From positions 27,975,520 through 28,039,519 of the forward strand of contig CM037840.1 of NCBI GenBank assembly GCA_021234535.1: a stretch of DNA of 64,000 nt. The letters are read 5' to 3'. Below are positions 41,988 through 53,700 of this stretch, one piece after another. The stretch is from Stichopus chloronotus (lineage: Eukaryota > Echinodermata > Holothuroidea > Aspidochirotida > Stichopodidae). The stretch's first letter is position 1. Each line of letters opens with the position of its first letter. The notes beneath the pieces are model-generated. The model saw nothing but the letters and a program-made list of their open reading frames with translations. It was not told the DNA's origin and ran no database searches. Made by a program: the position numbers and the translations under genes.

Positions 41988-42540
41988 CACTCCACATGTG
42001 AAACAACTAAATAGATTTTTCCGTTGGATTTTAGAGTATCCATTTTACAAGTCAAACCTCTGGTAGATTCTTTCGGCTAGATTTAGTGTAACCATTTATC
42101 AATGCAATAAATTGGTTAGACATTGTCTGCTAGATATTGTAATAACCATTTAACAAGCCAATTATTTTGCTAGATATTTTCTGCTAGATTTTTAAGGTAA
42201 CCAATTAACAATGCGATATATTAGCCAGATGTATTCGGCTGGAAATACTTGTCACCTACGTTTGAGTAATGAATTATTTCGCTAGATATTTAATGCTAAA
42301 ATTTAAGTGTGACAATTTTACAATACCATGAAATGGCTAAACATGGTCTGCTGTATTTCGTAGTGACCATTTTACCGGCCAACTATTTTGCTATATATTT
42401 CCTGCTTAATTTTTGTATGACCATTCAACAATGACTACAATAAATTGAGTAGACGTTTTTCGCTCGATATTGTACAAGTCATTCTACAAGTCAAAATGTC
42501 TTAAAATATATTGGCTATACATGTATTATGCTAAATTTGA
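41988..42540 (+). repeat. Minisatellite, period about 50-60 bp
   Basis: A motif of the form TAACCATTTTACAAGTCAA then TTTGCTAGATATTTTCTGCTAGA recurs about nine times with many changes. The first two units duplicate 40873-41005. Confidence 0.75.
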
Positions 42541-44164
42541 TGATTCATGGATATAGATATATACATTCAATTTATGTAGAAGCATATCTTTTTAACAGAT
42601 TTGGTAAGAATGTGGTAAGAATGTTCTGCCAATGCCAAATTCTGTTGGAAAGAAAGTGCCCCAGTAGAGAGCAAAAAGCCGTTAACTTTTGATTTTTTCT
42701 GATATGGACGTCCGCAAGATATATTCATGAGTATGACTTTTATACCTCCCACCTAGTTTGAACACGAAATGTTGATTGGTCGAAGGTTATCGATGTTTAC
42801 CAGGATTGTGTAGATCCAGGTAAGCAGAGATTAATCAATTGATGGCCTGGTTTTGCCAAGTGCTCCAAGAATAAATATAAGATGAAGCATAGTTGAGTAT
42901 GATCCTTGTATCTTCTCACCCAATCTGATATGGAATACGATTTTTCATAGATTTCGTTTTCATTGATTGAAAATTGACACGAGATCAATATTACAATCAA
43001 GGCTACCTTCACGCAGCTTAGAATACCAGGGAGTGCCGTTCCGGCCACAGGAAAGGGGTTGCAAACGAAACGTTTTCTTGTACGCTCTTATACGCCAACA
43101 GATGGTGGCGCTCCGCTTAGTAATGTCGGGTCTCATCCCCCCCCCCCCCCCATTATTTTGCTCCGTCGCTCTTGGTCACAACCCTCGATTGTCGGAAACC
43201 TTCGGTGTTTATATGCTCCTCCGACTCATACAGTTTGCCCCCATTTAAATAATCCTGGCTACGCCAGGGTCTGTCATAGTGCTTCTATTCCACATATTAG
43301 CATTACTTTGCGGGTTCAAAGAAGACTCAATGTACTGTATTTATGTGTATACTTAGGGTACCAGCAATGAAAACCTGTGTCTTCACAGAATGTGTCCAAC
43401 TGGCGGTACAATACCGCAGCACTGTAAAACAAAAGTAGTAGTGGGGACAGGGAAAACCCCAATAGTGAAGCTGGCCAATTACCTGGTTGATCCGGTAGCC
43501 CTCCAGCTGCCGCCCAGAAGATTTTCGTAGTGAGTAGCTGAACGAGAACGCTCTTCCTCTACGCTGGGTGTAGACGACGATGATAAAGGCGATTGCATTA
43601 AAGTACTAGCGAAGCAAACACGCCAGTTTTGAATACCTTTTCTTGGCACTGCGGATTCTCAAACGTTCTCGTCAACATGAGATGATGGATGGAAACCCTA
43701 ATGTTTCTTAAAATAATGTGACGAAAATGTTTTGCAGAGCCATGTTGCATTTGTAACAGTGTAACTGCATTACGTCACGTTTTTACTGTGTGGGGAGTTG
43801 TTATTTCTGTGCAAGAAATCATTTCAGGACTGATGTGCAGGCAGAAACAAAGCCCTCAGTCAAGGTGGCATACATGGAACATTGGCTGACAATTAGTTGA
43901 TGGAGAGGTGGGGAAGGTGTTGTGTAATTACAATCTACAAAGACTCATTTGAGTCAGCTTCCGTTACCTTGAGTTTGCCGTTTTTCATACAGCCATCCCT
44001 TTCTTACGCTTCTTCTTGGTCATGTTTTGAATAACGGATAGCATAAGTTAAATCGTAAAGACATTATTATCACACTTAAGCGTTAGACTCGACAGAGTCC
44101 TTGAAATTAATTTCACTAACCAGTAAACAGGTGGAAGTAGCCTGCTCATTATTACTATGCTCAA
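42541..44164. other. Spacer between the inverted satellite arrays
   Basis: A C run lies at 43138-43151, and AATCCTGGCTACGCCAG at 43251-43267 looks like the right end of a CAG..CTG element. No gene is recognised. Confidence 0.35.
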
Positions 44165-44915
44165 CAATTTTACACCAAGTTACCGCCTGTGGGGTGATAG
44201 TGGGTGATCCCCCTACAATTAGCACCACGATTATTTTGCGTTACAATGTTGATGTGTTAGCTAAAAGTTGTGTTGAAAGCAGATATTTCTCATTATGTTC
44301 TGACATTGAGGTTCAACACCTTTTTCCTTGACAATTTTCTCCAAGCTACCGCCTGCGGGGTGATAGTGGGTGATGCCAGCGCCCCCCCCCCCCCCCTTAT
44401 TTTATTGCGTTACAATGCTGATTTGTTAGCTAAGATTTGTATTGAAAATCAGATACCTCGCACTATGTACTGACTTTGAGGTTGAGTACATTTCTCCTCG
44501 ACAATTTTCCCCCAAGGTTACCGCATGTGGGGTGACAGTGGGTGATGCAACCTTGCTTGCCACATAGTGACATATGTGCTGAGTTTTGGATTCGACAATT
44601 CTATCCCGATATTCATTTACAACATTGATTTGTTAATCAAAATAACTTTGAAATTCAGGTTGCCTGATGTGCTGATTTTTTTAAGGAATATTCTTGACAC
44701 TCAGCCAGCATAAATTCGATCACACGTCACAGTTCGTACGAACCATTAGAAAATAATAACCTATGATTGTCCGTGTTGCATTTTCTCAAACGCCTCTTAC
44801 AACAGTCATTATAGGATTCCTTAGTAGAATAAGTATTTGTTTGTCATTGGTCGCCTTTCGGTTGGCCGGACACGGCTGCTGCTGTTCGCTCTCATTGTTC
44901 GCTAGCTTCAGCCCG
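44165..44915 (-). repeat. Satellite array, right arm of an inverted pair
   Basis: Three units in reverse orientation to the array at 40020-40870: TTACCGCCTGTGGGGTGATA near 44179, TACCGCCTGCGGGGTGATAG near 44348 and TTACCGCATGTGGGGTGACA near 44518. Each is followed by GTTACAATGTTGAT or a close form. ATTGTTCGCTAGCTTC (about 44893-44908) is the reverse complement of bases at 40024, so the inverted similarity extends beyond the units. Confidence 0.82.
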
Positions 44916-45429
44916 ATGACAACTTCTTAGTATTTTTAGGACAATACCATACTAATTCATAACGTCAGCTGATCGCATGTACAGTGTGATAGCTAGCTAG
45001 GCTGTAGCTGTAAAATAAGTTCCATTTCACAAACAAATCGCACATGTAGGTTGAGGAGGGACCTACTTCGGCTCCGCTAGTTGTAAGCACAAATATCTTT
45101 TTTTAATTTAAGAGACCCTGTAGGAATGTAAGTTGTCTTTGCTTGTGCCCACGTTGGTGGTACGATTAGAATACAGTACTGGGCCCTACTTGACAATCAG
45201 TGACCACCAGTCTGGGCCCAGTACTGTACTGTAGTACTAGTAGCAGACGAAGTATTCAATCGTCAAGATTTTACGGTATTGTTAAAGTGCATGTCCTAAT
45301 CATGTTTTCGAAAGGCGGACAAGTGTTTGGTGAGGTTGCGAATTCATTTGTTCCATAAAGACGTATCTTCAGATGTGTGGATGTAGTTTTACAGTCCAAA
45401 CCAGTGAAAGATCTAACTGGCTCTTCCTA
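44916..45429. other. Unassigned sequence
   Basis: No gene or repeat family recognised. A short inverted repeat around GGGCCCAGTACTG lies near 45180-45230. Confidence 0.35.
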
Positions 45430-45760
45430 CTGATGTAATGGTGCTCACCGATGGGGAGGGAAGAAATGGGGCAGATAGCCATCTCTGGCTTATGTAGAGC
45501 CCCCTTCTGTTCTGGAAAGAAGGATTTATAATGTTCTTGAAACTGTTGACTGTTGTAGCAGTGACAGCCTCCTGTGGCAGATTGTTCCATTCAGTGATGA
45601 TATGCTGACTAAAGGAATACTTTCTAAAATTCTAGTATCCAGTCTACAGTAGTGCTTCTGGAATTGAAGTTGATGACGTCTTGTTCTACTTACATCTGAC
45701 AAATTAAAAAAAAGCAGCCTGATCAACATTTCCAAGTCCAACACAAAGTATGATTATTTC
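45430..45760 (-). mobile_element. LINE RT-ORF C-terminus remnant
   Basis: On the minus strand, FFNLSDVSRTRRHQLQFQKH and YCRLDTR are followed, after a frameshift near 45615, by KYSFSQHIITEWNNLPQEAV and TATTVNSFKNIINP. This is the characteristic last segment of CR1-type ORF2 (RTRGH..., EWNxLP, VNSFKN). The 3' end is not clear. Confidence 0.78.
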
Positions 45761-46189
45761 GTGCCAAATGTGAAAGAATGTTTGTACAGTAACTGTATGC
45801 TTCAAGTTGGAAGCACAATCTTTGTACAGCAGGTTATGTCACATATGTTGCATTATGAGGTATGTAGCACCTGTGTTTGTTAGCGTGTGAATGTTAACAC
45901 CTCGGCGTAGCATGACATCGACTGCACCCAGGACCACAAAAGGTGTAGCCCCTTCCACAGTCGTAATTTCTTGTTCAATAATATTGCAGCAACTGAGAAC
46001 TAACCTACTGTAAGAACATCATTATGGTTTTGAAACAACAATTGCAATTCTTCCTTTTAATTTGACACAAGAGAATCGGAATCAGTTGGATCACTGATTG
46101 ACAGTGTTCCGGATTTCATTATGAACAATAACTTGACTCACATATTGAAACAGTATCGACCAAAGCGGTTGTCTTCAGGTGTTTCCTAG

Positions 46190-46530
46190 TCCTAGTTTGC
46201 CTTTTGAAATAAATTGGGATGCTAGTCAAATAGGCATTGGGGCAGCTCTTGTGCAGAATTGTGACAACTTTCGCCATTTGATTTCTTTTGCTTCAAGTTT
46301 GAAATGAACTGGTCAACAACAGAGAGGAAAATTTTGGCTCAACATATTATGGTCTTTAGTAAAATGGCATGATTATTAAGACAGAAGAAAGTCAACAATT
46401 TTCTATTCAGATTATCAAGCACTGATATGGCTTTAAAAATTGAAAGATTTAAAAGGTCGACATGCACAATAGGTATTGCATAATTTTGAAGTAGAGTATA
46501 TAAGTTAGGTCTGGAGATGGTGGTATATAT
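46190..46530 (+). mobile_element. Ty3/gypsy-type RNase H relic
   Basis: LPFEINWDASQIGIGAALVQ then NFRHLISFASSL matches the RNase H pattern TDASxxGIGAVLxQ ... IxFxSR of Ty3/gypsy pol. After several stops, SDYQALIWL, KLKDLKGRHAQ and FEVEYIS follow, matching TDHxALxWL and FxVxYxPG. It is heavily broken; no LTR or integrase was assigned. Confidence 0.72.
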
Positions 46531-47542
46531 ACAGTATATAGAACTTGAGGAAGTGCAACCTGTCACACCCAACCAGACCATCAGACAATAAAACAGACAC
46601 AAGAGAAACCAAAAGAGGATGTTGTTAGGCCAAGCCCCAGAAACAGAGTGAGAAATTTGTAATCTACAATTTTCAAGAACAGTGTGTCCGTCCAAACGTG
46701 ATTGTAATCTAACAGAAAGAACAAAAGGAAGAGTTAATTGCACCAGTGTGCCTTTGCACCACAGTAGATTGTAGCATACCAAAGGAAACGTAAGGTTTAA
46801 AGCATATGGAATACAACAGGAATACATTGAAGTAGAGGGAAGTAATAATTAGTAGTGGAAATTCTCTGCTGTCGTTTAGACAACAAGCTAAATTTTTTTG
46901 TTAATTTGGCCTTGTCAGATGGTCTGTGATCATGGGGTAAACCTTTTTAACATGGCAGTCACCCTTAGTTCTAGCACTTAGTATCATAAGTATACATCAT
47001 GTCATTGCTAAGAGCTAGGTTTTACAAATTCAAAAGATTCATGGGGTAGCTGTACAGTAAGTATTGACTCACATGATTTCAGCTAAATTCTTGCTAAAGT
47101 AAAAGATTATTTCTAAGAATCTCTTAGCATATATAGAGGTATTCAACCAACTGCATAAAAATAGAAATGAATTTTGAGTGATCACATGAGCTCTAAAAAA
47201 ACATGATATATAAATCTTACGATAGATCTGCTGATAAAAATGGCAGAATATGTTAAAGTGCTTACAAAATTGAAATACCATTGAACTACAGAAATAAAAT
47301 TTAACAGATTGTGGTGCACATTGAACATTTCAACTGTCGGATAACCAAACACTGTTGGTGAAAGGCTTAGAGCCATTAAGGAATTTAAGGAACCTAAAAT
47401 AATCTGTTGCTGGATGGGAATTATAATTTCAAATATTTTCTGCTATCTTGGATGATCATTTAAGATAAAGAGAATGAAGAGATGGCAGCCTAGCCCCATA
47501 CCAGTGAGTCGCATCTTTCTGATATTTTCTCGCTATCTGCAG
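46531..47542. other. Region upstream of the first HYR-gene exon seen
   Basis: No gene is recognised. The promoter and any 5' exon of the plus-strand gene could lie here or further left. Confidence 0.35.
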
Positions 47543-47753
47543 AGTTACAGTCCAGAATATAGACGCGATCCGCGGTTTCTCGGTGACCCGAGGTACTATG
47601 GCAGTGGACCGCAACGAGGATACCCGTACGGGTATCCAGAACAACCCAGGGGAGGCTCCGGAAACTGTCTCATGATCGCAGGATGCGCCGTTTTCGTTGT
47701 GATCCTGGTGGTAACTGTGATAGGTGGTTTGGCCCTCGGCCTTGTGTTTGGCC
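47543..47753 (+). CDS. HYR-gene exon: cytoplasmic tail and transmembrane helix
   Basis: 70 codons plus one base, acceptor CTATCTGCAG after a pyrimidine tract and donor GTAAGT. The tail has repeated Arg, Tyr and Pro (DPRYYGSGPQRGYPYGYPEQ). Then follows a helix of about 25 residues, CLMIAGCAVFVVILVVTVIG and on to LVFG. The frame is also open back to an ATG at 47474, so translation could start there without the splice; the strong acceptor makes a further upstream exon more likely. Confidence 0.82.
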
Positions 47754-50700
47754 GTAAGTACTGCATTCATCATTGTGATACATGTTTTGTCATGATGCAA
47801 GCACTATTGAATTGGCATTCTAGCATTCTCTGGCATTTTCCTTTTGGACACTGCATAGGTGTGCAAGCGTCGGCCATTGTTCATGAAAATATGAGACGGT
47901 AGGCCTGGCATCGTACTTTGTGATGGAATTAAGGTGACAGGTTGGCAACATCAGTCATCCTCATGTTATCCTTAATTTACATCATCCCACTCGACTCGGA
48001 CAGTTTCTCATGCTCTGTGACACTAACACTTAATTGCAGAGGAATACTGTGGGTAGCTGTGAGAAAAAATTTACAAGCCTTGACATGCAACAGTCATTGT
48101 GCAAAGCAAATATGTAGAAAGATCAATACCGCCAATATTTTAACCAAATCGTTCATTCAAATGACAGAAAATACAGTGTAACAATGCATCAAAGAAACTA
48201 GCGGTCAATGCAGCAGTCAATAAAATCACTTTATATTCATAATCTTTTTTGGAATACACAGAAAGTATTAAGCAAAGCTTTTCTCAAAACTAGATACTGC
48301 ATCTTCCCTTAGTAACAAGTTTTACCTACCCACATTTTTTCTTGTGATCGACATTCGCGGTCATTTGCAGTGTCTGGAAACAGCTCCTCCAATGGAACTG
48401 CTACTACAAATGCTGCAGTCGTCCCCAATGTCCCAACTACTCAGGCCGCTGGAGTGGTCCCGTCGGTCAACCCAAATGGTGAGTACATTTTGCTTGTGAG
48501 TTACATGTTATTCCTTTACTGTGCTTGATTGAAACTGTCAGACATCATAAAGAGTAAATTTTATCCACATTGTTAAAAGGGGTCGATCAAGGGCATTGTC
48601 GGTTTCTGCTTGCAGTTTTTCTTCCAGAAAGACAGTTTTGAATTGGTAATCAAAGCAAATGGCTTTGAAATGATGTTATATAACCTAAGATCTTTCCAAA
48701 TGGTGGTCTTGTTAAAAATGATAAAAACTTCCAGAAAATGTTCACTTAATAAACTGTCCAAATTAAAGAACAAGTAACATGAAAAACACATTTTGGAGTA
48801 CTGACTGAATGAATCTTCAAAAATGTTGATAATATCCTCAGTTTTCATCAACATTTATCAAACATTGGCACAAGTTTCTGTTTTATAATTGCATCATAAG
48901 TAAATGTCAGCATAATATCATTGCATAATAAATAAACATAAGCGTAATATGCAAATTTAAGGAGAATTTAGACCATGACCGGTGGCACTGAAATATAATC
49001 ACCAAATTGTTGCACACAATGAGTGCAGTGTGTGAGAGCTACAGTGTGCCACACAGAGGAAATGTTCCTTAAATGTCATTTGATGTTTGAAGATTATATC
49101 AGTTACTTCTTTTGCAACTTGTCAATTCTGTCATGTACATCGCCCCAATACATTGCTTTGTGATGAGACTGCCAAAATTATCAGTTCTAAACAAACATGG
49201 ATTCCTGCTTTGGTTTCAAAGCCACCATGGAAACACAAAAGCACTCCTTACTCAGTGACAACTATGATGTGACATGCTTTGTGTGTCAATGAGGAAACAA
49301 TGATATGTATTGTTTTCTCCTCTGACTGAGTTCACACATATGGTACCCTTAAAGGGAAATAGGGCGTTTGTTTTGCAGAAAACATCCATATTTTTAAAAC
49401 CAATGTTTGTGCATGCAGAATGATAGATTATTCAAAATAAGGGAGGGCAGTCATCTTTTATCAAGAAATAAGTTTCTCACAGATAGAGACTCAGTTATTT
49501 GTTGCTCGACACTAATTTGTTCACCCAAACTTTTCAAATTTCAAATGATGCATCTTCTGTTACTCCTCACATGCATAATGTTTTGAGGAGATGAAGCTTT
49601 GGCAGACATTTATTGATGAGACTGAATGGTTTAATAATGACCAAAGCTATTTCTTTAGTACGTCATGTTGGTGTATTCTAAACGCCCTATTTCCCTGTAA
49701 GCCATGCTCTACATTTAATTACACATTTCCTGTATGTACAATCTTTACACAAGGAACCCCTTGCAGTGTAGGACATTTGTCCATCTCAAAAGGTGTAGAT
49801 CCTTAGCCAGGATTGTCTGATTAAGATCATGTTCACTAAAAGCACTGATTTAAATTGCAGTTTCAATCACATGATCTTTTTTTTTTAAAGTTAGTGATTT
49901 TAATCAGTTTTTCAAAATTTATGGACTTCAAACAAAGAAAAATATTAATTTTTGAATGAATTATAATTTTATGCATATTTATGGAAGGTTTGTAGAAAAT
50001 TTGAAGGGGAATATAAAATTTGAATTTGACAAAGAAAAAAAATCAGATTTAATTGAAAAAAAAAACTGATTTTATTACAGAAATTGTATTTTCTTTATTA
50101 TAAAAAAGCTAAAAAATGAAACACCATAGCACACCCTCAGCCATTTTAACAACCATGGTAAGGACAGTTTTCTAAGTGGGAAATTATCCAAGCAAAAAGC
50201 ATGCTTTGACTGGAACCTAAAGTAGCTCTGAGGTTCTTTGCACATCTCTGAGGCAACTGGGGGCAAAGTCTCTGACTGTGAGAAAATTTCCCCCATCCCC
50301 TCCCCCTTGTCCTGGTTCCGAGTTGTCACTAGTACTACGAAAAAAAATTGTCTAGCAAATTGGATTATTAGCCAGAAGCTAAGTTCTTACCCATGAACAC
50401 TGTTGAAGTTCCCCAGATTGTCTCAACAGTAATTCCAGATCAAAATTTAACATTGAATGAATGTGTGAGCTTTGGTAATGAAGTCATTGAAACCAATAGG
50501 ACTAACGAGGTAGGAGTCATGTCTATTTGGATGCAAGTGCTTGACTCAAAAATATCATAATCACCAAAGACGAGTGCACATCTGTCCGTCTGTCTGTCGG
50601 TCTGCCTGTCTGTGTATCGTTGTTTGTGTGTCAGTCAGTCTGTCTGCATGAATGCAACTGTCAGTACTAGTTCTGTCTGTCTTCACTTGCTGCTCTGGTG

Positions 50701-53700
50701 GACAAACATTTTTCTAGATTCACTTCTTTTTCTCTTCCATCCCTTTCTTACCCCTCTTCATCCCTCCACAGATCTTGTTGCTGTTGACACCACCATGGAC
50801 ACAACAGTCTCCTTCAATCAAGGGTTCAGCGATACTTCGAGCTCATCATTTCGTGCCCTGCAATCGTTGCTGTTGGGACCTGTAAGTGTCACTCGACCAC
50901 ATGCATAACTTGATTTCATTATTTCATGTTTTCTATATTCCATCCTTGTTGAATCAGCAAAAGTGTCATAGGAAATGTAATGCAAACATGAGTTTTAGAT
51001 AAAAAAAATGTTGAGAATGTATCTCACACAGAGCTCAGAAACAGATAACCATCTGTCAACTCTTGATTTTAACCAGTGTTGATTGCGGCATCTCTGCAAG
51101 TTTGTCAAGTTCCCCTGTACAATTTTCAGTGCCTGTCAATTAAAAGCAAGTCCAATAACTAGTAACATCTTAAACTGCAACAATTATTTTGTGCATGCAA
51201 AAATAAATATCAGATACATGAGTGTAAAAAAGATTATAAAGTAATAACAAAAACTACATACTGATATCTTTACAATTATTGATATCAAAGAAACTAGTGT
51301 AAGACAATGTGAAGTTAGGATATGCTTGATGTTCATGTAAACACCTCCCACTTTTTTTTCATCATTCCCAAATAACAAATTGTAGATCCTCTCAAGAATT
51401 CTGAAAGTTTGGGGGAATTTCCTCTTTGTAATTGTGCCAGTTGTGTAATTGCTCATTCGCCTTCTTTTCTTCGTTTTCTCCATGATTCGTTGAGTATGTA
51501 ATTGCCAGTTGACTGTGTTACAAAACCGATAACAGACCATGCTTTTTTGTTTCATCTCTCTCTGTTTGTTTCGTCCAATCGATGTCGACTTTCAATCGAC
51601 TTGCAGATTGATGACTCCTTTGCTTCCAGTGATTTGGCTGCCGTGTATCAGGGATCTGAGCTCATCGGAGCTGAAAAGTATGTGAGACGATGAAATTGAT
51701 CTGAATAAACCAATTGCATATTCTGTGTTTCTTTTGATAACTCTTGTACCTTCTGCTCATCCTCCTGTGTACTATTTGAAGATAATATTTTACCATTTTA
51801 AAAAATTTGGATTTACATTTTCTTTTCCAGTTTCTAAATTTTAATTGATGTTGTGGAAGAAATTTTCCATGTTGCAAAGCTAAAGTTCTGTAATGTTATA
51901 CAATGGAGGACGAAGATCGTGTTAAATGTTTATTTTGACATTTGTTCGAGAATGATGGGAAAAAATCCTTAAACTGCTATACATTGAGACACTTTCAGTT
52001 TTTATTTAAATTTTTTTTTCATTTCAAAATTTTGTGTTTTCCATGTTGTACTATGAGTTTTGTTCATTTTTTTCCATTTTCTGCAAAGTAGAAAACTTTT
52101 TGATGTTGCTTAACCTCCTCCTCCCACCCATTCTCCCTGCCAAGCCCTTTTCCTCCAAACCTGTTTGTTATTTACCTCGCAAGCTATCCTGCTCCTCTTC
52201 CTTTCTATCATCTTCCTGAGCATTCCCCTATTTTATGAAGTTCCTCTTAATCTTAACTATCTCTTCACCCAGGTAATTTCCTTCTCCTGAAACCTTTGTA
52301 ATTTATCTGCTAGCCACACTCCTAGGCATACTCTCCTCTTATCGCCCTTCCTAACTGTTCCTTTTTTAGCTCACTGCTTTATCCTCCTTCCATTCTTTTG
52401 ATCTCCATTTCCAACTAGTTAACTTTTAACTTTCTCCTCATAGTTTTTTTTATTTGAACCCCCTCCTTCTTCTACACCTGTTTGTGAATGAAGCTATTTC
52501 TAAAACTCGCCAGTTTTTTTATTCCTTGTCAAAGGCAGGCAAGGAATCTATGCGATGGTGATGGTGTCTGTGTGTATGTGTGTGTGTGACGCCTTGGCTT
52601 GTAGACACAATATCTCAAGAAGGGGAAGTTGCTTGAATGTCAAAGTTGCTGTGTAGGTAGTCCATTGTGAGTAGCTGGTCCTTATTCTTTTTCAGGTAGG
52701 TCAAAGGTCATTTGAGGACACTAGCTAGGATAGTCTGAAAACCTATTAAGGAGGATATTTCAGCAACTGAATGTTGCTGGAACTTCAAACTTAAACCATT
52801 AGTAGCACTTGATCAGTAGCTAATCTCTGTCAAGTTTGGTTGAGGTCAAAGGTCACATGAGGTCAGTAGAGGACATAGCTTGAAAACCTTGTAAACACAC
52901 TATCTCAATGATGGAAAATTACTTGAACTTCAAAGTTGGTATGTAGGTAGTCCATTATGATTAGATGGTCCCTATTCTTTTCTAGGTAAGTCAAAGGTCA
53001 TTTGAGGTCACCAGCATGGATAGTTTGAAAACCCATTACGGCAGATATCTCAGCAACTGAAAGTTGCTGGAACTTCTAAAAGTAAAAACTTCATCGCTTT
53101 TGTATGTATGACTCTCACAACTTACCTCTCTCACCCCGGCAGCATCAACGGCGGAACCAGGATCGTCGTGAGGTTGCGGTTCTTCGCAAGACCACCATTA
53201 GTTACGACAGGACAAAATGCCCTGCTGTCCAGTTCGGTGATCCTCGCGGACCGAGTCCTGTCCACAGATGCTGCAGATGGGAATATTCAAAACAGGTTCA
53301 GTGTTGTACCCAGTTCTGTCCAGTCAGCATCAGGTAAAACATGAATGTTTATCCCTCCTGAACATTTTGAATTGTAAGGAGAAACTTATCAGTTTTGAGG
53401 ATTGCCCTTTAAAAACTTTTGAATTTTGATGTCATATTTAAGCAGATGACAGATTCAATTAGTAGTCATTGGCTGACCCACTTCTCACCTCTCTTGTAAC
53501 CCCTTTTTCCTCAGTTTTAAGTCAGTTCAAATCAGACTGAAACCCCAAAGTCAGTAATTTGATGATCCATTCTATATCGTCTTCCTCTTTGTTTTCTCCA
53601 TCAGCGGGGATAAATGTTCCTGTCCAGGTTCCAGGTGGATCTACAGGTAAAACTTTAACAAATTAAAGAGAATTTATAACTTTAGAACAGCCATGTTGCT

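Noticed and set aside
43480..43493. TACCTGGTTGATCC, identical to the 5' start of 18S rRNA
   Set aside because: The match stops after 14 bases (GGTAGCC instead of TGCCAGTAG) and nothing around it resembles rRNA, so chance or a tiny fragment.
46339..46827. 162-codon open frame on the minus strand
   Set aside because: It is antisense to the Ty3/gypsy RNase H relic, which reads correctly on the plus strand; the frame shows no domain.
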